Origin: CAYFZO01 sp965226235
GTDB taxonomy: Bacteria; Pseudomonadota; Gammaproteobacteria; Poriferisulfidales; Oxydemutatoraceae
Assembly: GCA_965226235.1 (NCBI GenBank)
Contig: OZ245335.1
Coordinates: forward strand, 248,001 to 312,000
Direction: 5' to 3'
DNA length: 64,000 nt
The notes under the pieces were generated by a model. It saw nothing but the letters and a program-made list of their open reading frames with translations. It did no database searches and was not told the DNA's origin. The position numbers were made by a program, and so were the translations under genes. Positions 34,317-44,242 of this stretch are shown in pieces (within the stretch, counting starts at the first letter, position 1; every line of letters begins with the position of its first letter).

Positions 34317-35087
34317 TCAGCGCAAAATGCCACCGCCCGCCCGGGCGGTTTTGATGAAATCGAGAAACTCCTTCACTTCGACGTGTCGTTCGGCTTCGGC
34401 ATGGATGTCCAGGCTATCCGAAGATGGTTTCCCCTTGACCAATTGCTTGTAGCAACGATCCAGCAGCAGGATGAGTTCATCGTCAAAGCCATGACGTTTC
34501 AGCCCTTTCCTGTTCAGGCAAACAATCTTCACCGGATTACCCGCGGCGAGCGTAAAGGGCGTCAGATCCTTTGCCAGGGTAGCCGCGCGCGTGGCATAGG
34601 CGTATCTGCCAACGCGGCAGAACTGCTGCACCAGCACATTGGCACCCAAAACCGTATAGTCACCAATGTGGACATGACCTCCGAGCGTTGCCCCATTCAC
34701 AAAAATTGTGTTGTCACCGACGACGCAATCATGTGCAATGTGGACATAAGCCATAATCCAGTTACCACTGCCAATAACCGTTTTGCCACCACCACCGGCA
34801 GTGCCACGGTTAATCGTGCAGAACTCACGAATTACGTTGTCGTCGCCGATGTGCAATTCACTCGCCTCGCCGGCGTATTTCTTATCCTGTGGCTCTTCGC
34901 CGAGCGAGGTAAATTGATAGATCCGGTTGTTTTTACCAATCCTGGTTCTTCCTCGGATGATGGCATGAGGACCCACCTTGGTGTTGTCCTGAATTTCAAC
35001 GCCTGCCTCGATAATGCTGTACGCTCCAATGGAAACGCCGTCACCCAGGCACGCCGACGGGTCAACAATCGCGGTGCTGTCAATCAT
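34317..35087 (-). CDS. lpxA: UDP-N-acetylglucosamine acyltransferase LpxA
   Basis: First step of lipid A synthesis, moving a 3-hydroxyacyl chain from ACP to UDP-GlcNAc. It is a left-handed beta-helix protein of 256 residues with hexapeptide repeats and the catalytic His region VHIAHDCVVGDN, followed by the C-terminal helices. It follows fabZ. lpxB, its usual downstream partner, is absent; hisZ begins 117 bp later. Confidence 0.96.
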   Translation of the reverse strand: MIDSTAIVDPSACLGDGVSIGAYSIIEAGVEIQDNTKVGPHAIIRGRTRIGKNNRIYQFTSLGEEPQDKKYAGEASELHIGDDNVIREFCTINRGTAGGGGKTVIGSGNWIMAYVHIAHDCVVGDNTIFVNGATLGGHVHIGDYTVLGANVLVQQFCRVGRYAYATRAATLAKDLTPFTLAAGNPVKIVCLNRKGLKRHGFDDELILLLDRCYKQLVKGKPSSDSLDIHAEAERHVEVKEFLDFIKTARAGGGILR

Positions 35088-35125
35088 GTGTAGTATGAAA
35101 AAAACGGTTGATGAGCAATGTACGC

Positions 35126-35572
35126 TTAATCATCTTTTTCCTTGAACATACTCTTTATCCGTGCCGTCGCCGCGACCTCTCCCTCGATACTCGCTGTTGC
35201 ATCAAAAACGTGATAGTTCCCCTTTGTGCGCACACAGCGTGATTCAAGAATCAATCTATCTCCAGGCCGAACCTGCCGGCGGAAACGCGCCTCCTGGATG
35301 CCAACCAGCAGACACAGAACCTCTTTTTCACTGTCCACGGAAAAACCAAATTTATCCATGGCGAGAATAAAGGAAGCCTGGGCCAATGCCTCTATGATCA
35401 GAACACCGGGCATAACGGGCATACCCGGAAAGTGTCCCGGGAAAAAAGGCTCGTTGCAGGAAACGTTTTTCAGCGCTTTGATGTAATCCCCCTGCAACTC
35501 AAGCAACGCATCCACCAAGCGCATGGGATAGCGGTGAGGTAATTGGTCAAGCAGTTTCTTGTTCTTATCCAT
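35126..35572 (-). CDS. fabZ: 3-hydroxyacyl-ACP dehydratase FabZ
   Basis: Dehydrates 3-hydroxyacyl-ACP in fatty acid synthesis and competes with LpxA for hydroxymyristoyl-ACP. From the ATG at 35572 the hot-dog protein has 148 residues, with catalytic His47 (PGHFPG) and Glu61 (PGVLIIEALAQ). This start overlaps the lpxD stop by 8 bp; an ATG at 35611 would add 13 residues without family support. The order lpxD-fabZ-lpxA is the standard one. Confidence 0.95.
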   Translation of the reverse strand: MDKNKKLLDQLPHRYPMRLVDALLELQGDYIKALKNVSCNEPFFPGHFPGMPVMPGVLIIEALAQASFILAMDKFGFSVDSEKEVLCLLVGIQEARFRRQVRPGDRLILESRCVRTKGNYHVFDATASIEGEVAATARIKSMFKEKDD

Positions 35573-36605
35573 CGCAAACGGGATTGTTATTTTTCGCGAG
35601 TGATTTTTCAAGGCGCCTCAGCCTTCTGACGACTGTGTCAAGTCGCTGGAGAGAGACGCTGTTTTTGCGCCACTCACGGTAGGGCTGGATCGGAAATATC
35701 CCGGCGTAGATCCCAGGCTTACGGATGGATTTATGGACAGCACTCATCGCACCTATGGTCACATTGTCACAGATGGTCAAATGATTCGAGATCCCGCTCG
35801 CGCCACCAATGCGGCAGTTGCGACCAATCTTCGTGCTACCCGCAACGGCAGCGCATCCGGCGATAATCGTATGCGCGCCGATCCGGACGTTATGTGAAAT
35901 CTGTACCAGGTTATCTATCTTTACCCCATCTTCGATGACAGTATCGTCCAGCGTTCCGCGATCAATCGCAGTGCTTGCCCCGATCTCGACATCATTGCCG
36001 ATGATGACCCTTCCCTGATGGAAAATTTTGATCCAGATGCCGTTATCATCAGCGAAGCCAAACCCGTCATTGCCGATCATCGCCCCTGGGTGTATCAGCA
36101 CGTCATCGCCAAGCTGCACATCGTGGCTGATCACCACGTTGGCAACCAGGCGGCAGCGGTCTCCCAGCACACAGTTGTTATGCAGCGTGCAATTGGAACC
36201 GACCACGCAATCGTCGCCGATTATGACGTTCGCGCCGATCACTGCTCCAGCAGCGATCGAAGTTCTTTCGCCTATTCGGCAGTTGTCATCGACAACTGCC
36301 GAGGGATGCACGCCCGCATAAAACCGCGGTCTCGCAAAAAAAACCCTGGTCAATACGGCAAAGGCCACGTAAGGCTTGTCACACAATAACCTGGGCAGTG
36401 AAGACAGGTCTCTGTCGTCGGCGCGTAAAAGCACCGCGGACGCGCCGGTATCGTGCAACTGATCGAGAAGCCGGCGATTATGCAGGAAAGTAATTTGTCC
36501 GGACGAAGCCCTGGCAAGGCTACCGACACCGTTTATCAAAACCTCAGGGTCGCCGACAAGCTCGGCATCCAGTTCGCTGGCCAACTCTCCCAATCGGCGC
36601 ACCAT
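35565..36605 (-). CDS. lpxD: UDP-3-O-(3-hydroxyacyl)glucosamine N-acyltransferase LpxD
   Basis: Third step of lipid A synthesis. The 346-residue protein has the N-terminal uridine-binding domain (about 1-100), a long left-handed beta-helix of hexapeptide repeats with the catalytic His in VANVVISHDVQLGDD or NLVQISHNVRIG, and a C-terminal helix (RLRRLEKSL). It sits 8 bp after skp and overlaps fabZ. Confidence 0.96.
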   Translation of the reverse strand: MVRRLGELASELDAELVGDPEVLINGVGSLARASSGQITFLHNRRLLDQLHDTGASAVLLRADDRDLSSLPRLLCDKPYVAFAVLTRVFFARPRFYAGVHPSAVVDDNCRIGERTSIAAGAVIGANVIIGDDCVVGSNCTLHNNCVLGDRCRLVANVVISHDVQLGDDVLIHPGAMIGNDGFGFADDNGIWIKIFHQGRVIIGNDVEIGASTAIDRGTLDDTVIEDGVKIDNLVQISHNVRIGAHTIIAGCAAVAGSTKIGRNCRIGGASGISNHLTICDNVTIGAMSAVHKSIRKPGIYAGIFPIQPYREWRKNSVSLQRLDTVVRRLRRLEKSLAKNNNPVCDG

Positions 36606-36613
36606 GGCATTTC

Positions 36614-37141
36614 CTACCTGTTGTCACGCGAAAGCGCATCCAGCACTTCCTTGGTCAAATTCATGCGCTCATCGACGTAGACAATAGGCGGCCCAACGAT
36701 CAGTTTGAAGTCTCTTTCCTTCGCTATCCTGTTAATAACCGCGGTGATCTGCTGCTCGAGTTCCAATAACTCCTCCCGGCGACGGCGATTGAAATCCGCA
36801 TCGAAATCTTCCTTGAGCCTGTTGCAATCCCGGCGGATGTTTCGAATTTCTTCTATCATGCGGTTGCGCTTGCCCTCTTCCATGTTCCGCCCTTCGCTGC
36901 GCAGGGTCCGGTCTATCTCTTCAATGTCCCGACTGCACGACTCGATGGCCTTGCGCCTGCCTGAAAACTCTTGTTGCAGCCTTTCCCGCGCGGCCTTTGC
37001 CTGCGGGGCTTGATCCATAATTGCCGGAATATTGACAAATCCAACAGGCGAATCAGCGGCACGGGCAACGCCAACGATCATCAGCATGGACGCCGCATAC
37101 AAAAACGGCAACAGTGCTTCCCTGGGTCGATACACGTGCAT
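36614..37141 (-). CDS. skp: Periplasmic chaperone Skp/OmpH
   Basis: Holds unfolded outer-membrane proteins for BamA. The 175-residue precursor has a signal peptide (hydrophobic stretch about 9-26, cleavage near ARA) and the charged coiled-coil arms typical of Skp (REELLELEQQITAVINRIAKE). It lies 9 bp after bamA, the conserved arrangement. Confidence 0.93.
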   Translation of the reverse strand: MHVYRPREALLPFLYAASMLMIVGVARAADSPVGFVNIPAIMDQAPQAKAARERLQQEFSGRRKAIESCSRDIEEIDRTLRSEGRNMEEGKRNRMIEEIRNIRRDCNRLKEDFDADFNRRRREELLELEQQITAVINRIAKERDFKLIVGPPIVYVDERMNLTKEVLDALSRDNR

Positions 37142-37150
37142 GAATGAAAC

Positions 37151-39493
37151 CTAGAAAGACCCTCCGAGGTCAAACTGGAACGATTCGGTTTCATCTCCAG
37201 CCTGATCATTGAAGTGAGAAGAAAGACTGATCGAAATACCGCCCACCGCGGTCAACCAGCGGAGGTGCAAACCGTAGGAACCTCGCATATCGGTCACTGA
37301 AAATTCCCCCGGATCTTCAAAAACATTGCCATAATCCACAAAGGTACTTACTCGTAATCTCTGCCTGTCATATAAGAAATCAGTCGGAAAATACAAGTCG
37401 GCACCGAACAGGACCCTGAATTCTCCCCCCAGAGGATCATCGTTATTGTCTCTGGGGCCCAGGGAATTATTAAAATATCCACGTGAACTGCTGGCGCCAC
37501 CAGCAAAGAACCTGTCGTAAGGAGGGACTCCAACTGTTTTTCCGTAGGCGTTAGCATACGATACTCTGGTTTTACCCGCAAAAACATAATCGTCATTATC
37601 GCTAAGCGACTGGTAGTAGCGGTGAAAGTAATCCAGTTTGTAGTAAGCGAGGCCATCGATCGGAATAAAGGTCTGCAAACTACCCCGTATTTTCGACCCT
37701 TCGGTCGCAAACAGTGCCCGGTCACGCGTATCATAATCGAAGCTGGTAGTTGCAACCAGATTAAAAAAATTGCAGTCCATGATAATGCGGGGCGATTCCA
37801 GGTTGAGCTGCGTCCAGCCGCATTGATCTTCGTAGTACCCGCGCAGGCGGCTACCGATATCGTCTCCCGGTGACAGCTTGATCTCCTGCAATGCCAGACT
37901 GAAATTCAGCGTGTCATTCTCCGAAAGCGGGACACCAAAACCCAGGCGCAGGCGCGCTTCATTTGTTTCCGTGTCATTGATGTCCTGCTCCGAATTGTCG
38001 ATAGAACGATACAGGATGCTCCATGAACGGCTGATACCGTCGATCGTGTAATAGGGATCGAAAAAGGAAACCGTGTAGTTGGTGTTGACGCTACTATTGT
38101 TGAAAGCAAAACCGACGCGATTGCCTGTCCCAAGAAAGTTATCCTGGTTCAGTGCGAACGAGATAACGGCCCCTTCTGAATCCGAATATCCTGCACCCAG
38201 ATTGAGGTTTCCGGACCTGCTCTCTTCTACATGGAAATTCAGATCGATCTGGTCCTCTATGGCTTGCAAACCGGGTTCGTCCTGGACCGGCAGGACTTCC
38301 ACCTCTGCCGATTGCACGTAGGGCAATCTTCGCAGGCGCCGCTTGGATAGCTCGATGTTATATGCCGAATATTCACCAGCCTCGAGCTGCCTGAGTTCAC
38401 GGCGAAAGGTTTCATCGCTGGTGCCGTGATTGCCGGTCAGGTTAATGCGTCTGACGTAGGTTTTGCGACCCGGCTCCACCAGAAAAGCAATATCGACGCT
38501 ACGGCTTTCCGGATCTTTATCCGGGATTGCGCTGACCTTCGCGTTGGCATACCCGGTGTTCTGCAGTTCCAGTTCGATCGCCCTGCTGGATGCGAGAACA
38601 TCGGCACGAGAAAACAGCTTGCCTTTGCGAAGACTGATGTGCTTTGCGAGCGTGGAGCGCCTGATCTCCGGTTGACACGACAGGTTGACGGCACCGATGC
38701 GGTACTGCTCGCCTTCATCGACAGTAATTTCCACGTAGATATCGAGCTTGTTTGAATGCAACGATATGCGAGTATCGGTTACTTCAAAATCGAGAAACCC
38801 TCGGTTGAAATAAACGGTTCTGATAGCTTCGATATCGCCGGATAGCTTGACCCTGGAGTAGTTATCCCTGGAGCTCCAGAACTCGTACCATCTGGTAGTC
38901 CCGGACTCAATGCTGTCGAACAACTCCTGGTCCGTTATCCTGCGGTTACCCATGATACTGAATCGCCTGATCTTGGAAACATCCCCTTCATCCACGGTAA
39001 TTTCCAGTTGCACCTGGTTCCCGGGAAGTTCACGAACCATGGCGCCGATGCGCACATTGAAATTACCCAAAGCCTGATACTGCTCGGTCAGACCCTGGGT
39101 CAGCAACTCGAGGAAATGCCGATTGAAAACCTGTCCGACCGAAATGCCGGCCTGGTCAAGCACTTCTGTCAATTGTTCGTCAGTAATATCCTTGTTGCCG
39201 GCAAACACGATGCTGGCGATTCCGGGGCGTTCGCTTACGGTAAACACCACTGCATCTTCTTCCAGCGTAACATAGACATCTTCAAAATACCCGGTTTGGT
39301 AGAGTGCCTTGATCCAGGACGATGACTGCGCCGTATCAACGCGGTCGCCGACCACGATCGGCAAATCTGAAAACACGGTGCCACGACTGATCTTGTCGAG
39401 TCCCTTGACACGAATGTCGCGAACAACGAATTCATCGGCATACAGCACCAGAGGCGACACCAGCAGCAAAACAAACAGGCCTCGCGACAACAT
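37151..39493 (-). CDS. bamA: Outer membrane protein assembly factor BamA
   Basis: Omp85 insertase that folds beta-barrels into the outer membrane. The 780-residue precursor has a signal peptide (cleavage after LYADE region), five POTRA domains (about 22-400) and a 16-strand barrel ending in Phe (FQFDLGGSF), the usual C-terminal signature. The DGISRSWS and VGPP-like loop motifs fit the family. The ATG overlaps the rseP stop. It belongs to the rseP-bamA-skp-lpxD run. Confidence 0.96.
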   Translation of the reverse strand: MLSRGLFVLLLVSPLVLYADEFVVRDIRVKGLDKISRGTVFSDLPIVVGDRVDTAQSSSWIKALYQTGYFEDVYVTLEEDAVVFTVSERPGIASIVFAGNKDITDEQLTEVLDQAGISVGQVFNRHFLELLTQGLTEQYQALGNFNVRIGAMVRELPGNQVQLEITVDEGDVSKIRRFSIMGNRRITDQELFDSIESGTTRWYEFWSSRDNYSRVKLSGDIEAIRTVYFNRGFLDFEVTDTRISLHSNKLDIYVEITVDEGEQYRIGAVNLSCQPEIRRSTLAKHISLRKGKLFSRADVLASSRAIELELQNTGYANAKVSAIPDKDPESRSVDIAFLVEPGRKTYVRRINLTGNHGTSDETFRRELRQLEAGEYSAYNIELSKRRLRRLPYVQSAEVEVLPVQDEPGLQAIEDQIDLNFHVEESRSGNLNLGAGYSDSEGAVISFALNQDNFLGTGNRVGFAFNNSSVNTNYTVSFFDPYYTIDGISRSWSILYRSIDNSEQDINDTETNEARLRLGFGVPLSENDTLNFSLALQEIKLSPGDDIGSRLRGYYEDQCGWTQLNLESPRIIMDCNFFNLVATTSFDYDTRDRALFATEGSKIRGSLQTFIPIDGLAYYKLDYFHRYYQSLSDNDDYVFAGKTRVSYANAYGKTVGVPPYDRFFAGGASSSRGYFNNSLGPRDNNDDPLGGEFRVLFGADLYFPTDFLYDRQRLRVSTFVDYGNVFEDPGEFSVTDMRGSYGLHLRWLTAVGGISISLSSHFNDQAGDETESFQFDLGGSF

Positions 39494-40851
39494 CAGTTGA
39501 TCAAACGATGAATGTCGTTATACAACGCCACGGACAGCAAACAACCAAGCAGGAAAATCCCCAGATATTGACCGAGCACCTGTCCTCGCACCGATACGGG
39601 CGAGCCTTTGACAAATTCGATCAGGTAGTAGAGCAGGTGTCCTCCGTCGAGTAGCGGTATCGGCAACAGGTTTAGAATGCCGATGCTGATGCTGAGTAGA
39701 GCGAGCAGTCCCAGAAAGCTACCTGCCCCCTGGAGCAAAGACGCTCCGGCGTATTCAGCGATGCCCACCGGCCCGCTGATGTGCTCCAGCGACGCGTTAC
39801 CCAGCAACAGTTGCCGCATGACCCTGAGGGTCAAAATCGTCACTTCCCACGTTTTTTCAAAGGCCAGGCCCAGCGATTGCAACATCCCGTAACTGGTAAA
39901 CGCCCGATGGCGCGCGATAAGCTCGGGGGACGGTGGCTGAGGTAAAACGCCCATGTACCCGATGATCCTCCCATCGCGCTGGATTTCACCGATGGAAACG
40001 GTCTTCTCCAGGTAATCCCCATCTCTGACAAACCCGACAGTGATATCCTGCCCAGGGAAAGCCACAACCGTCTGCACCAACGATGACCAGCTTTCCACTT
40101 CTTCCCCAGCCAACGAGACCACGCGATCACCGGTGCGTAAGCCCGCCTGGTCTGCTCCGGCATCCGGCACCGTTTCCCCAATGATGGCATCCAGGTCCAA
40201 AACTTTAGGTGAAATACCAAGTTGCTTTAACAAATCATTGCTTTTCAACATTTTTATGTGATCTATATTGAACCAGAGGTCGATCTCCCTGCTTTCATTG
40301 CGAACCACTGTCATAGTAAATTCACGCTCCTCAAAACCGGCATCCAGCAGACCAAGCAAAGTCTGCTGCCAACTGTGCACTTCCTTGCCTGCAACTGCAA
40401 TGAAACGGTCGTCAGGGAGAACCCCCGACTTTTCAGCGACACTTCCCGGCAGAACCTCTCCAACGATCGGCTTAACGCCCGATACACCGACGATGAACAT
40501 GAAGTAATACAGAATCAGCGCCAGAATGAAGTTAAACACCGGGCCGGCGGCTACGATCGCCGTTTTTATCCCAAGAGGTTGGCGATTGAACGCGTAGCCG
40601 AGTTCTTCAGGGGCGACGGGGCCTTCCTGCTCATCGAGCATTTTTACATAACCGCCCAGCGGGATCATTGCAATGACGTATTCGGTGCCGTCGCCTCCCG
40701 ACCTGGACCACAGCGGCTTACCAAAACCGATCGAATATCTAAGCACCTTGACGCCGAAACGGCGCGCTACCCAGAAATGACCAAATTCATGAAAGGAAAC
40801 GATAATGCCGATCGCCAGCAGAAAAGCAAAAATACTAACGGCTAAAGTCAC
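39493..40851 (-). CDS. rseP: Site-2 intramembrane metalloprotease RseP
   Basis: Cleaves the anti-sigma factor RseA and remnant signal peptides in the inner membrane. The 452-residue protein has the zinc motif HEFGH at 21-25 in the first helix, two tandem PDZ domains in the periplasmic part, and the third-helix motif LLPIPLLDGGHLL with the metal-binding Asp. Length matches the family. It is followed by bamA with a TGATG overlap. Confidence 0.96.
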   Translation of the reverse strand: MTLAVSIFAFLLAIGIIVSFHEFGHFWVARRFGVKVLRYSIGFGKPLWSRSGGDGTEYVIAMIPLGGYVKMLDEQEGPVAPEELGYAFNRQPLGIKTAIVAAGPVFNFILALILYYFMFIVGVSGVKPIVGEVLPGSVAEKSGVLPDDRFIAVAGKEVHSWQQTLLGLLDAGFEEREFTMTVVRNESREIDLWFNIDHIKMLKSNDLLKQLGISPKVLDLDAIIGETVPDAGADQAGLRTGDRVVSLAGEEVESWSSLVQTVVAFPGQDITVGFVRDGDYLEKTVSIGEIQRDGRIIGYMGVLPQPPSPELIARHRAFTSYGMLQSLGLAFEKTWEVTILTLRVMRQLLLGNASLEHISGPVGIAEYAGASLLQGAGSFLGLLALLSISIGILNLLPIPLLDGGHLLYYLIEFVKGSPVSVRGQVLGQYLGIFLLGCLLSVALYNDIHRLIN

Positions 40852-40884
40852 CGCAGGAACCTCCTCAATGTAACCATCTGTCTA

Positions 40885-42063
40885 TCATATTGTAGAGTCG
40901 GGTAAATCGGTCTGCACAAGTGCGTGCGCAATTTCGCGCGCCTTCGCATCAGCGGCAATCACCTCCTCGATGCTCACCACAGGTGCGGCGTTGGTTTGAT
41001 CGACGACCGTCTGCACCAAGGGGACGATGCGATCGTAGCGCAGCCGTTCATCCATAAAGGCCTCGACCGCCACTTCGTTGGCGGCATTCAATGCGATGAC
41101 CGCGGTGTCGCCCGCCTGAATACACCGATAAGCCAATGCCACGGAAGGAAATTTTTGATGATCGACTGCACGCAACTGCAAATCGCCACAGCGTCTGATA
41201 TCCAGGGTGTCGACACCGCTGCTGATGCGTGCGGGCCAGGCCAGCGCATAAGAAATCGGCACTCGCATATCGGGACGTGACATCTGAGCCACAACACTGC
41301 CGTCTTTGAATGCGACCATCGCGTGCAGCACGCTTTGCGGATGTATGATCACTTCGACCTTTTCCGGAGGCAGGCCAAACAGCCAGCAAGCTTCAATTAC
41401 TTCGAGCCCCTTGTTCATCATCGTTGCCGAATCCACTGAAATTTTATTCCCCATGTCCCAGTTGGGATGCGCGCAGGCTTGTGCGGGTGTAACCGTTGCC
41501 AGGGAATGGATCGGCGTGTCCAAAAACGGTCCCCCGGACGCGGTTAGTATAATCTTCTCGACTTCGGCCGGTTGTGCATGCCATAAACACTGAAAGACAG
41601 CATTATGCTCGCTGTCAACAGGTAGCAAAACAGCCCCCGATTCTTCGACCGAACGCATCAATAAAGCGCCTGCCATAACCAGTGCTTCCTTGTTTGCCAG
41701 CAAGACTCGCTTGCCGGCGCGCACTGCCGCCAGCGTAGAAGCCAGTCCTGCCGATCCTGAAATACCCGCAAGGACGGTATCGCAACATTCGGCTGCAGCC
41801 ACGCGCTCAAGCGCTTCGGTGCCTGCCATAAGCTTTGTATGCTCCGGTGGAATAAGCACTTTCGCTGCGTCCAGTTGGGCCGGGTCTGCAACCACCGCGT
41901 AGTCCGGCCGAAAGCGGGCACATTGCGTAGCCAGCAATTGGATATTGCGCTGCGCGGTCAACGCAAAAATACGGTAGTAATCGGCGTGGTGCGCGATTAC
42001 TTCGAGCGCGCTCACACCGACACTGCCGGTCGAACCGAGAACTGTAATCGTGCGCTTTTCCAT
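40885..42063 (-). CDS. dxr: 1-deoxy-D-xylulose 5-phosphate reductoisomerase
   Basis: Second step of the MEP isoprenoid pathway, which feeds UppS three genes away. The 392-residue protein has the NADPH motif GSTGSVGVSALEV at 10-22, the metal and substrate motifs LLPVDSEHNAVFQ and NWDMGNKISVDSATMMNKGLE (broken here into recognisable halves), and a C-terminal helical domain. It lies 26 bp after cdsA. Confidence 0.96.
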   Translation of the reverse strand: MEKRTITVLGSTGSVGVSALEVIAHHADYYRIFALTAQRNIQLLATQCARFRPDYAVVADPAQLDAAKVLIPPEHTKLMAGTEALERVAAAECCDTVLAGISGSAGLASTLAAVRAGKRVLLANKEALVMAGALLMRSVEESGAVLLPVDSEHNAVFQCLWHAQPAEVEKIILTASGGPFLDTPIHSLATVTPAQACAHPNWDMGNKISVDSATMMNKGLEVIEACWLFGLPPEKVEVIIHPQSVLHAMVAFKDGSVVAQMSRPDMRVPISYALAWPARISSGVDTLDIRRCGDLQLRAVDHQKFPSVALAYRCIQAGDTAVIALNAANEVAVEAFMDERLRYDRIVPLVQTVVDQTNAAPVVSIEEVIAADAKAREIAHALVQTDLPDSTI

Positions 42064-42089
42064 GCCCGTGAATGTGGCCCAGGAAAATC

Positions 42090-42900
42090 CTACGAAGGCA
42101 TTATGAACAGAAACACCGGCGCTGCCGCCAGTGTGCTGTCGGCACGATCAAGAACGCCGCCGTGCCCCGGCAATAGTCTGCCGCTGTCCTTTCGCCGCGC
42201 GATACGTTTCAACATGCTACAGCCCAGATCTCCGACAACGCCGACCATCACTGTGAACAAGCTGACCAGAGCGAGATCCAGTATGCCCAGCCAGGACTCC
42301 TCCATCGAAGAGCCCCCCCAGCAACGCGACCAGCGCGGCGCAGACCAACCCTGCGTACAAACCGGCCACGCTTTTACCGGGACTCAATTCCGGCACAAGC
42401 TTTCTTTTTCCCCAACGACGCCCCACGTAGTACGCCGCAATATCCGACGCGGATACCAGGAGCAAGAGATAAAATAAATCGACCGCGTCCAACCGCGTGA
42501 TCGCGAGCCAGGCTCCCGACAACACCAGGATCCCCCCGACACTGAAGTACCGACGCAACCAGGTGGTTTCGTGCCAGGCAGGACGATGAGCTGCAATCAA
42601 GAAAAATACCCCGGCCCACCAAACCACCGCCGCATACAGGAAAAAATCGAGGATGGGTACGGCACCGAAGAAGCGGAAGAACCACAAAGCCAGCAGCAAT
42701 GCGACGATGCCGAGAAAAAACGGACGGCGCGCAGCAAGCAGGTTGCTCCATTCCCATGCAGCCAACATCGCCGCGAGAGCAAAAACCAGCCCCATCCAAA
42801 CACGGTCAAGAAAAAAAACGGCAGTGACGATTGCAATCGACAACGCAACACCGGTGATGAGCCGAGGGTGCTCGCTGACGCTAAACGTGCCTGCGCTCAC
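42090..42900 (-). pseudogene. cdsA: Phosphatidate cytidylyltransferase CdsA, frameshifted as sequenced
   Basis: Makes CDP-diacylglycerol from phosphatidic acid and CTP in the inner membrane. The first frame (GTG at 42900, overlapping the uppS stop as GTGA) encodes the helices and SPGKSVAGLYAG, then runs off family at ALLGGLF into a stop at 42217. The signature end (GDLGCSMLKRIARRKDSGRLLPGHGGVLDR) continues in another frame to 42090. Removing one base in the seven-G run (plus 42313-42319) joins them cleanly as ALLGGSSMEESWLG. CdsA is essential, so a sequencing error, or slippage that restores the frame, is more likely than real loss. Confidence 0.9.
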
Positions 42901-43631
42901 CGGGTGTCCTGCGATGCGAAGCCCTGTACCTGAGCCGAAGTCAATCCAAAGCGGCGTTCACGCTGTGCATACCAGTTTAGTGCGGCCTTGTATTCTTGCC
43001 TGGTGAAATCGGGCCATAGGGTATCGGTGAAATACAACTCGGCGTAAGCGCTTTGCCACAGCAAAAAATTGCTTAGCCGGTGCTCTCCACCCGTGCGAAT
43101 GAGTAAGTCAACGTCTCCGATACCCAGGTAGTCCGGGAGCAAGCGCTCGATCGAGGCGGCTTGCATGTCGGCATCCAGGGCACCGCTTGCAACCGCCTTG
43201 GACACGGCATCACAGAGGTTCCAGCGGCCACTGTAATTGACCGCCACATTCAACTGTAATTGCTCGAGACCCGCGGTTTGCGACTCAGCTTCTCGCATGG
43301 ATTCGCGCAAGCTGTTTTCAAAGAACGAAATATCCCCAAAAAACCTGATCCGCACGCCGTTTGCGAGCAATTCATCCACTGCCTCACGCAGGGAATCCGT
43401 AAACAGCTTGGTCAACTCCTCTATCTCGGTGCTGGGGCGTTGCCTGTTCTCGGTGCTGAAGGCAAACAAGGTCAGGGTGGAAATATGCTCTTCGGCACTC
43501 GCCCACACGATCTGCTTGGCTACTTCGCCTCCACGGTAATGGCCGAAAGTCCTGCTTTTACCAAACCGATTCGCCCATCGGCCATTCCCGTCCATAATCA
43601 CCGCAACGTGCCCGAGCGAACGGTTATCCAT
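42897..43631 (-). CDS. uppS: Undecaprenyl diphosphate synthase
   Basis: Makes the C55 lipid carrier for peptidoglycan and O-antigen from farnesyl diphosphate and isopentenyl diphosphate. It has 244 residues from the ATG at 43631, with HVAVIMDGNGRWA (catalytic Asp14), the RxG region VNYSGRWNLCDA and the C-terminal IRTGGEHRLSNFLLWQ. GGAG lies upstream of this start; an ATG at 43664 lacks one. It overlaps cdsA as GTGA. Confidence 0.95.
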   Translation of the reverse strand: MDNRSLGHVAVIMDGNGRWANRFGKSRTFGHYRGGEVAKQIVWASAEEHISTLTLFAFSTENRQRPSTEIEELTKLFTDSLREAVDELLANGVRIRFFGDISFFENSLRESMREAESQTAGLEQLQLNVAVNYSGRWNLCDAVSKAVASGALDADMQAASIERLLPDYLGIGDVDLLIRTGGEHRLSNFLLWQSAYAELYFTDTLWPDFTRQEYKAALNWYAQRERRFGLTSAQVQGFASQDTR

Positions 43632-43684
43632 ACGAAATTTCTTCTCCTGCCCAGGGTCGTCCATGTGTCATGAGCCTGCAGAAA

Positions 43685-44242
43685 CTAAACGGACATGAGG
43701 TCCTTTTCCTTGCTCGCAAGTACTTTATCAACCGTAGCTATATAATGATCTGTGAGTTGTTGTATTTTCTTCCCAACATTTTTTTCCTCATCCTGCGATA
43801 TCTCCCCTGCTTTCAGAGCGTCCTTTAGCCGCTGATTGGCTTCCCGGCGGGAGTTTCTGAGAGAAACCCTGGTTTTTTCCCCGTATTGGCGGACCACTTT
43901 GACCAGATCCCTGCGCCGCTCTTCGGTCAGCGGAGGCACCGGCACCCTGATCAGGGTGCCGCTTACAGCCGGGTTCAGACCCAGGTTGGCGGCAAGAATC
44001 GCTTTCTCTATAACCGGCACGCTAGTCTTGTCCCATACACCGACAGTCAGGGCCGACGCACTTTCCGCAGTAATACTGGCCATCTGGTTCAGCGGCATCC
44101 GCGCACCGTATTGTTCGACCATCAGACCGCTGAGCAACTCCGGGTGTGCCCTGCCGGTCCTGATCTTCGCAAACTCACTCATCAGCGCATCAATACTTCG
44201 CTTCATTTTGCCGTCGATTTCCTTGTTTAGCTCTTCAAGCAT
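43685..44242 (-). CDS. frr: Ribosome recycling factor
   Basis: Splits the post-termination ribosome with EF-G. From the ATG at 44242 the protein has exactly 185 residues, the family length, with KIRTGRAHPELL, VPPLTEERRRDLVKVV and a C-terminal helix of the three-helix bundle. Upstream in-frame codons extend into pyrH and are not family-like. It overlaps the pyrH stop by 8 bp. Confidence 0.96.
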   Translation of the reverse strand: MLEELNKEIDGKMKRSIDALMSEFAKIRTGRAHPELLSGLMVEQYGARMPLNQMASITAESASALTVGVWDKTSVPVIEKAILAANLGLNPAVSGTLIRVPVPPLTEERRRDLVKVVRQYGEKTRVSLRNSRREANQRLKDALKAGEISQDEEKNVGKKIQQLTDHYIATVDKVLASKEKDLMSV

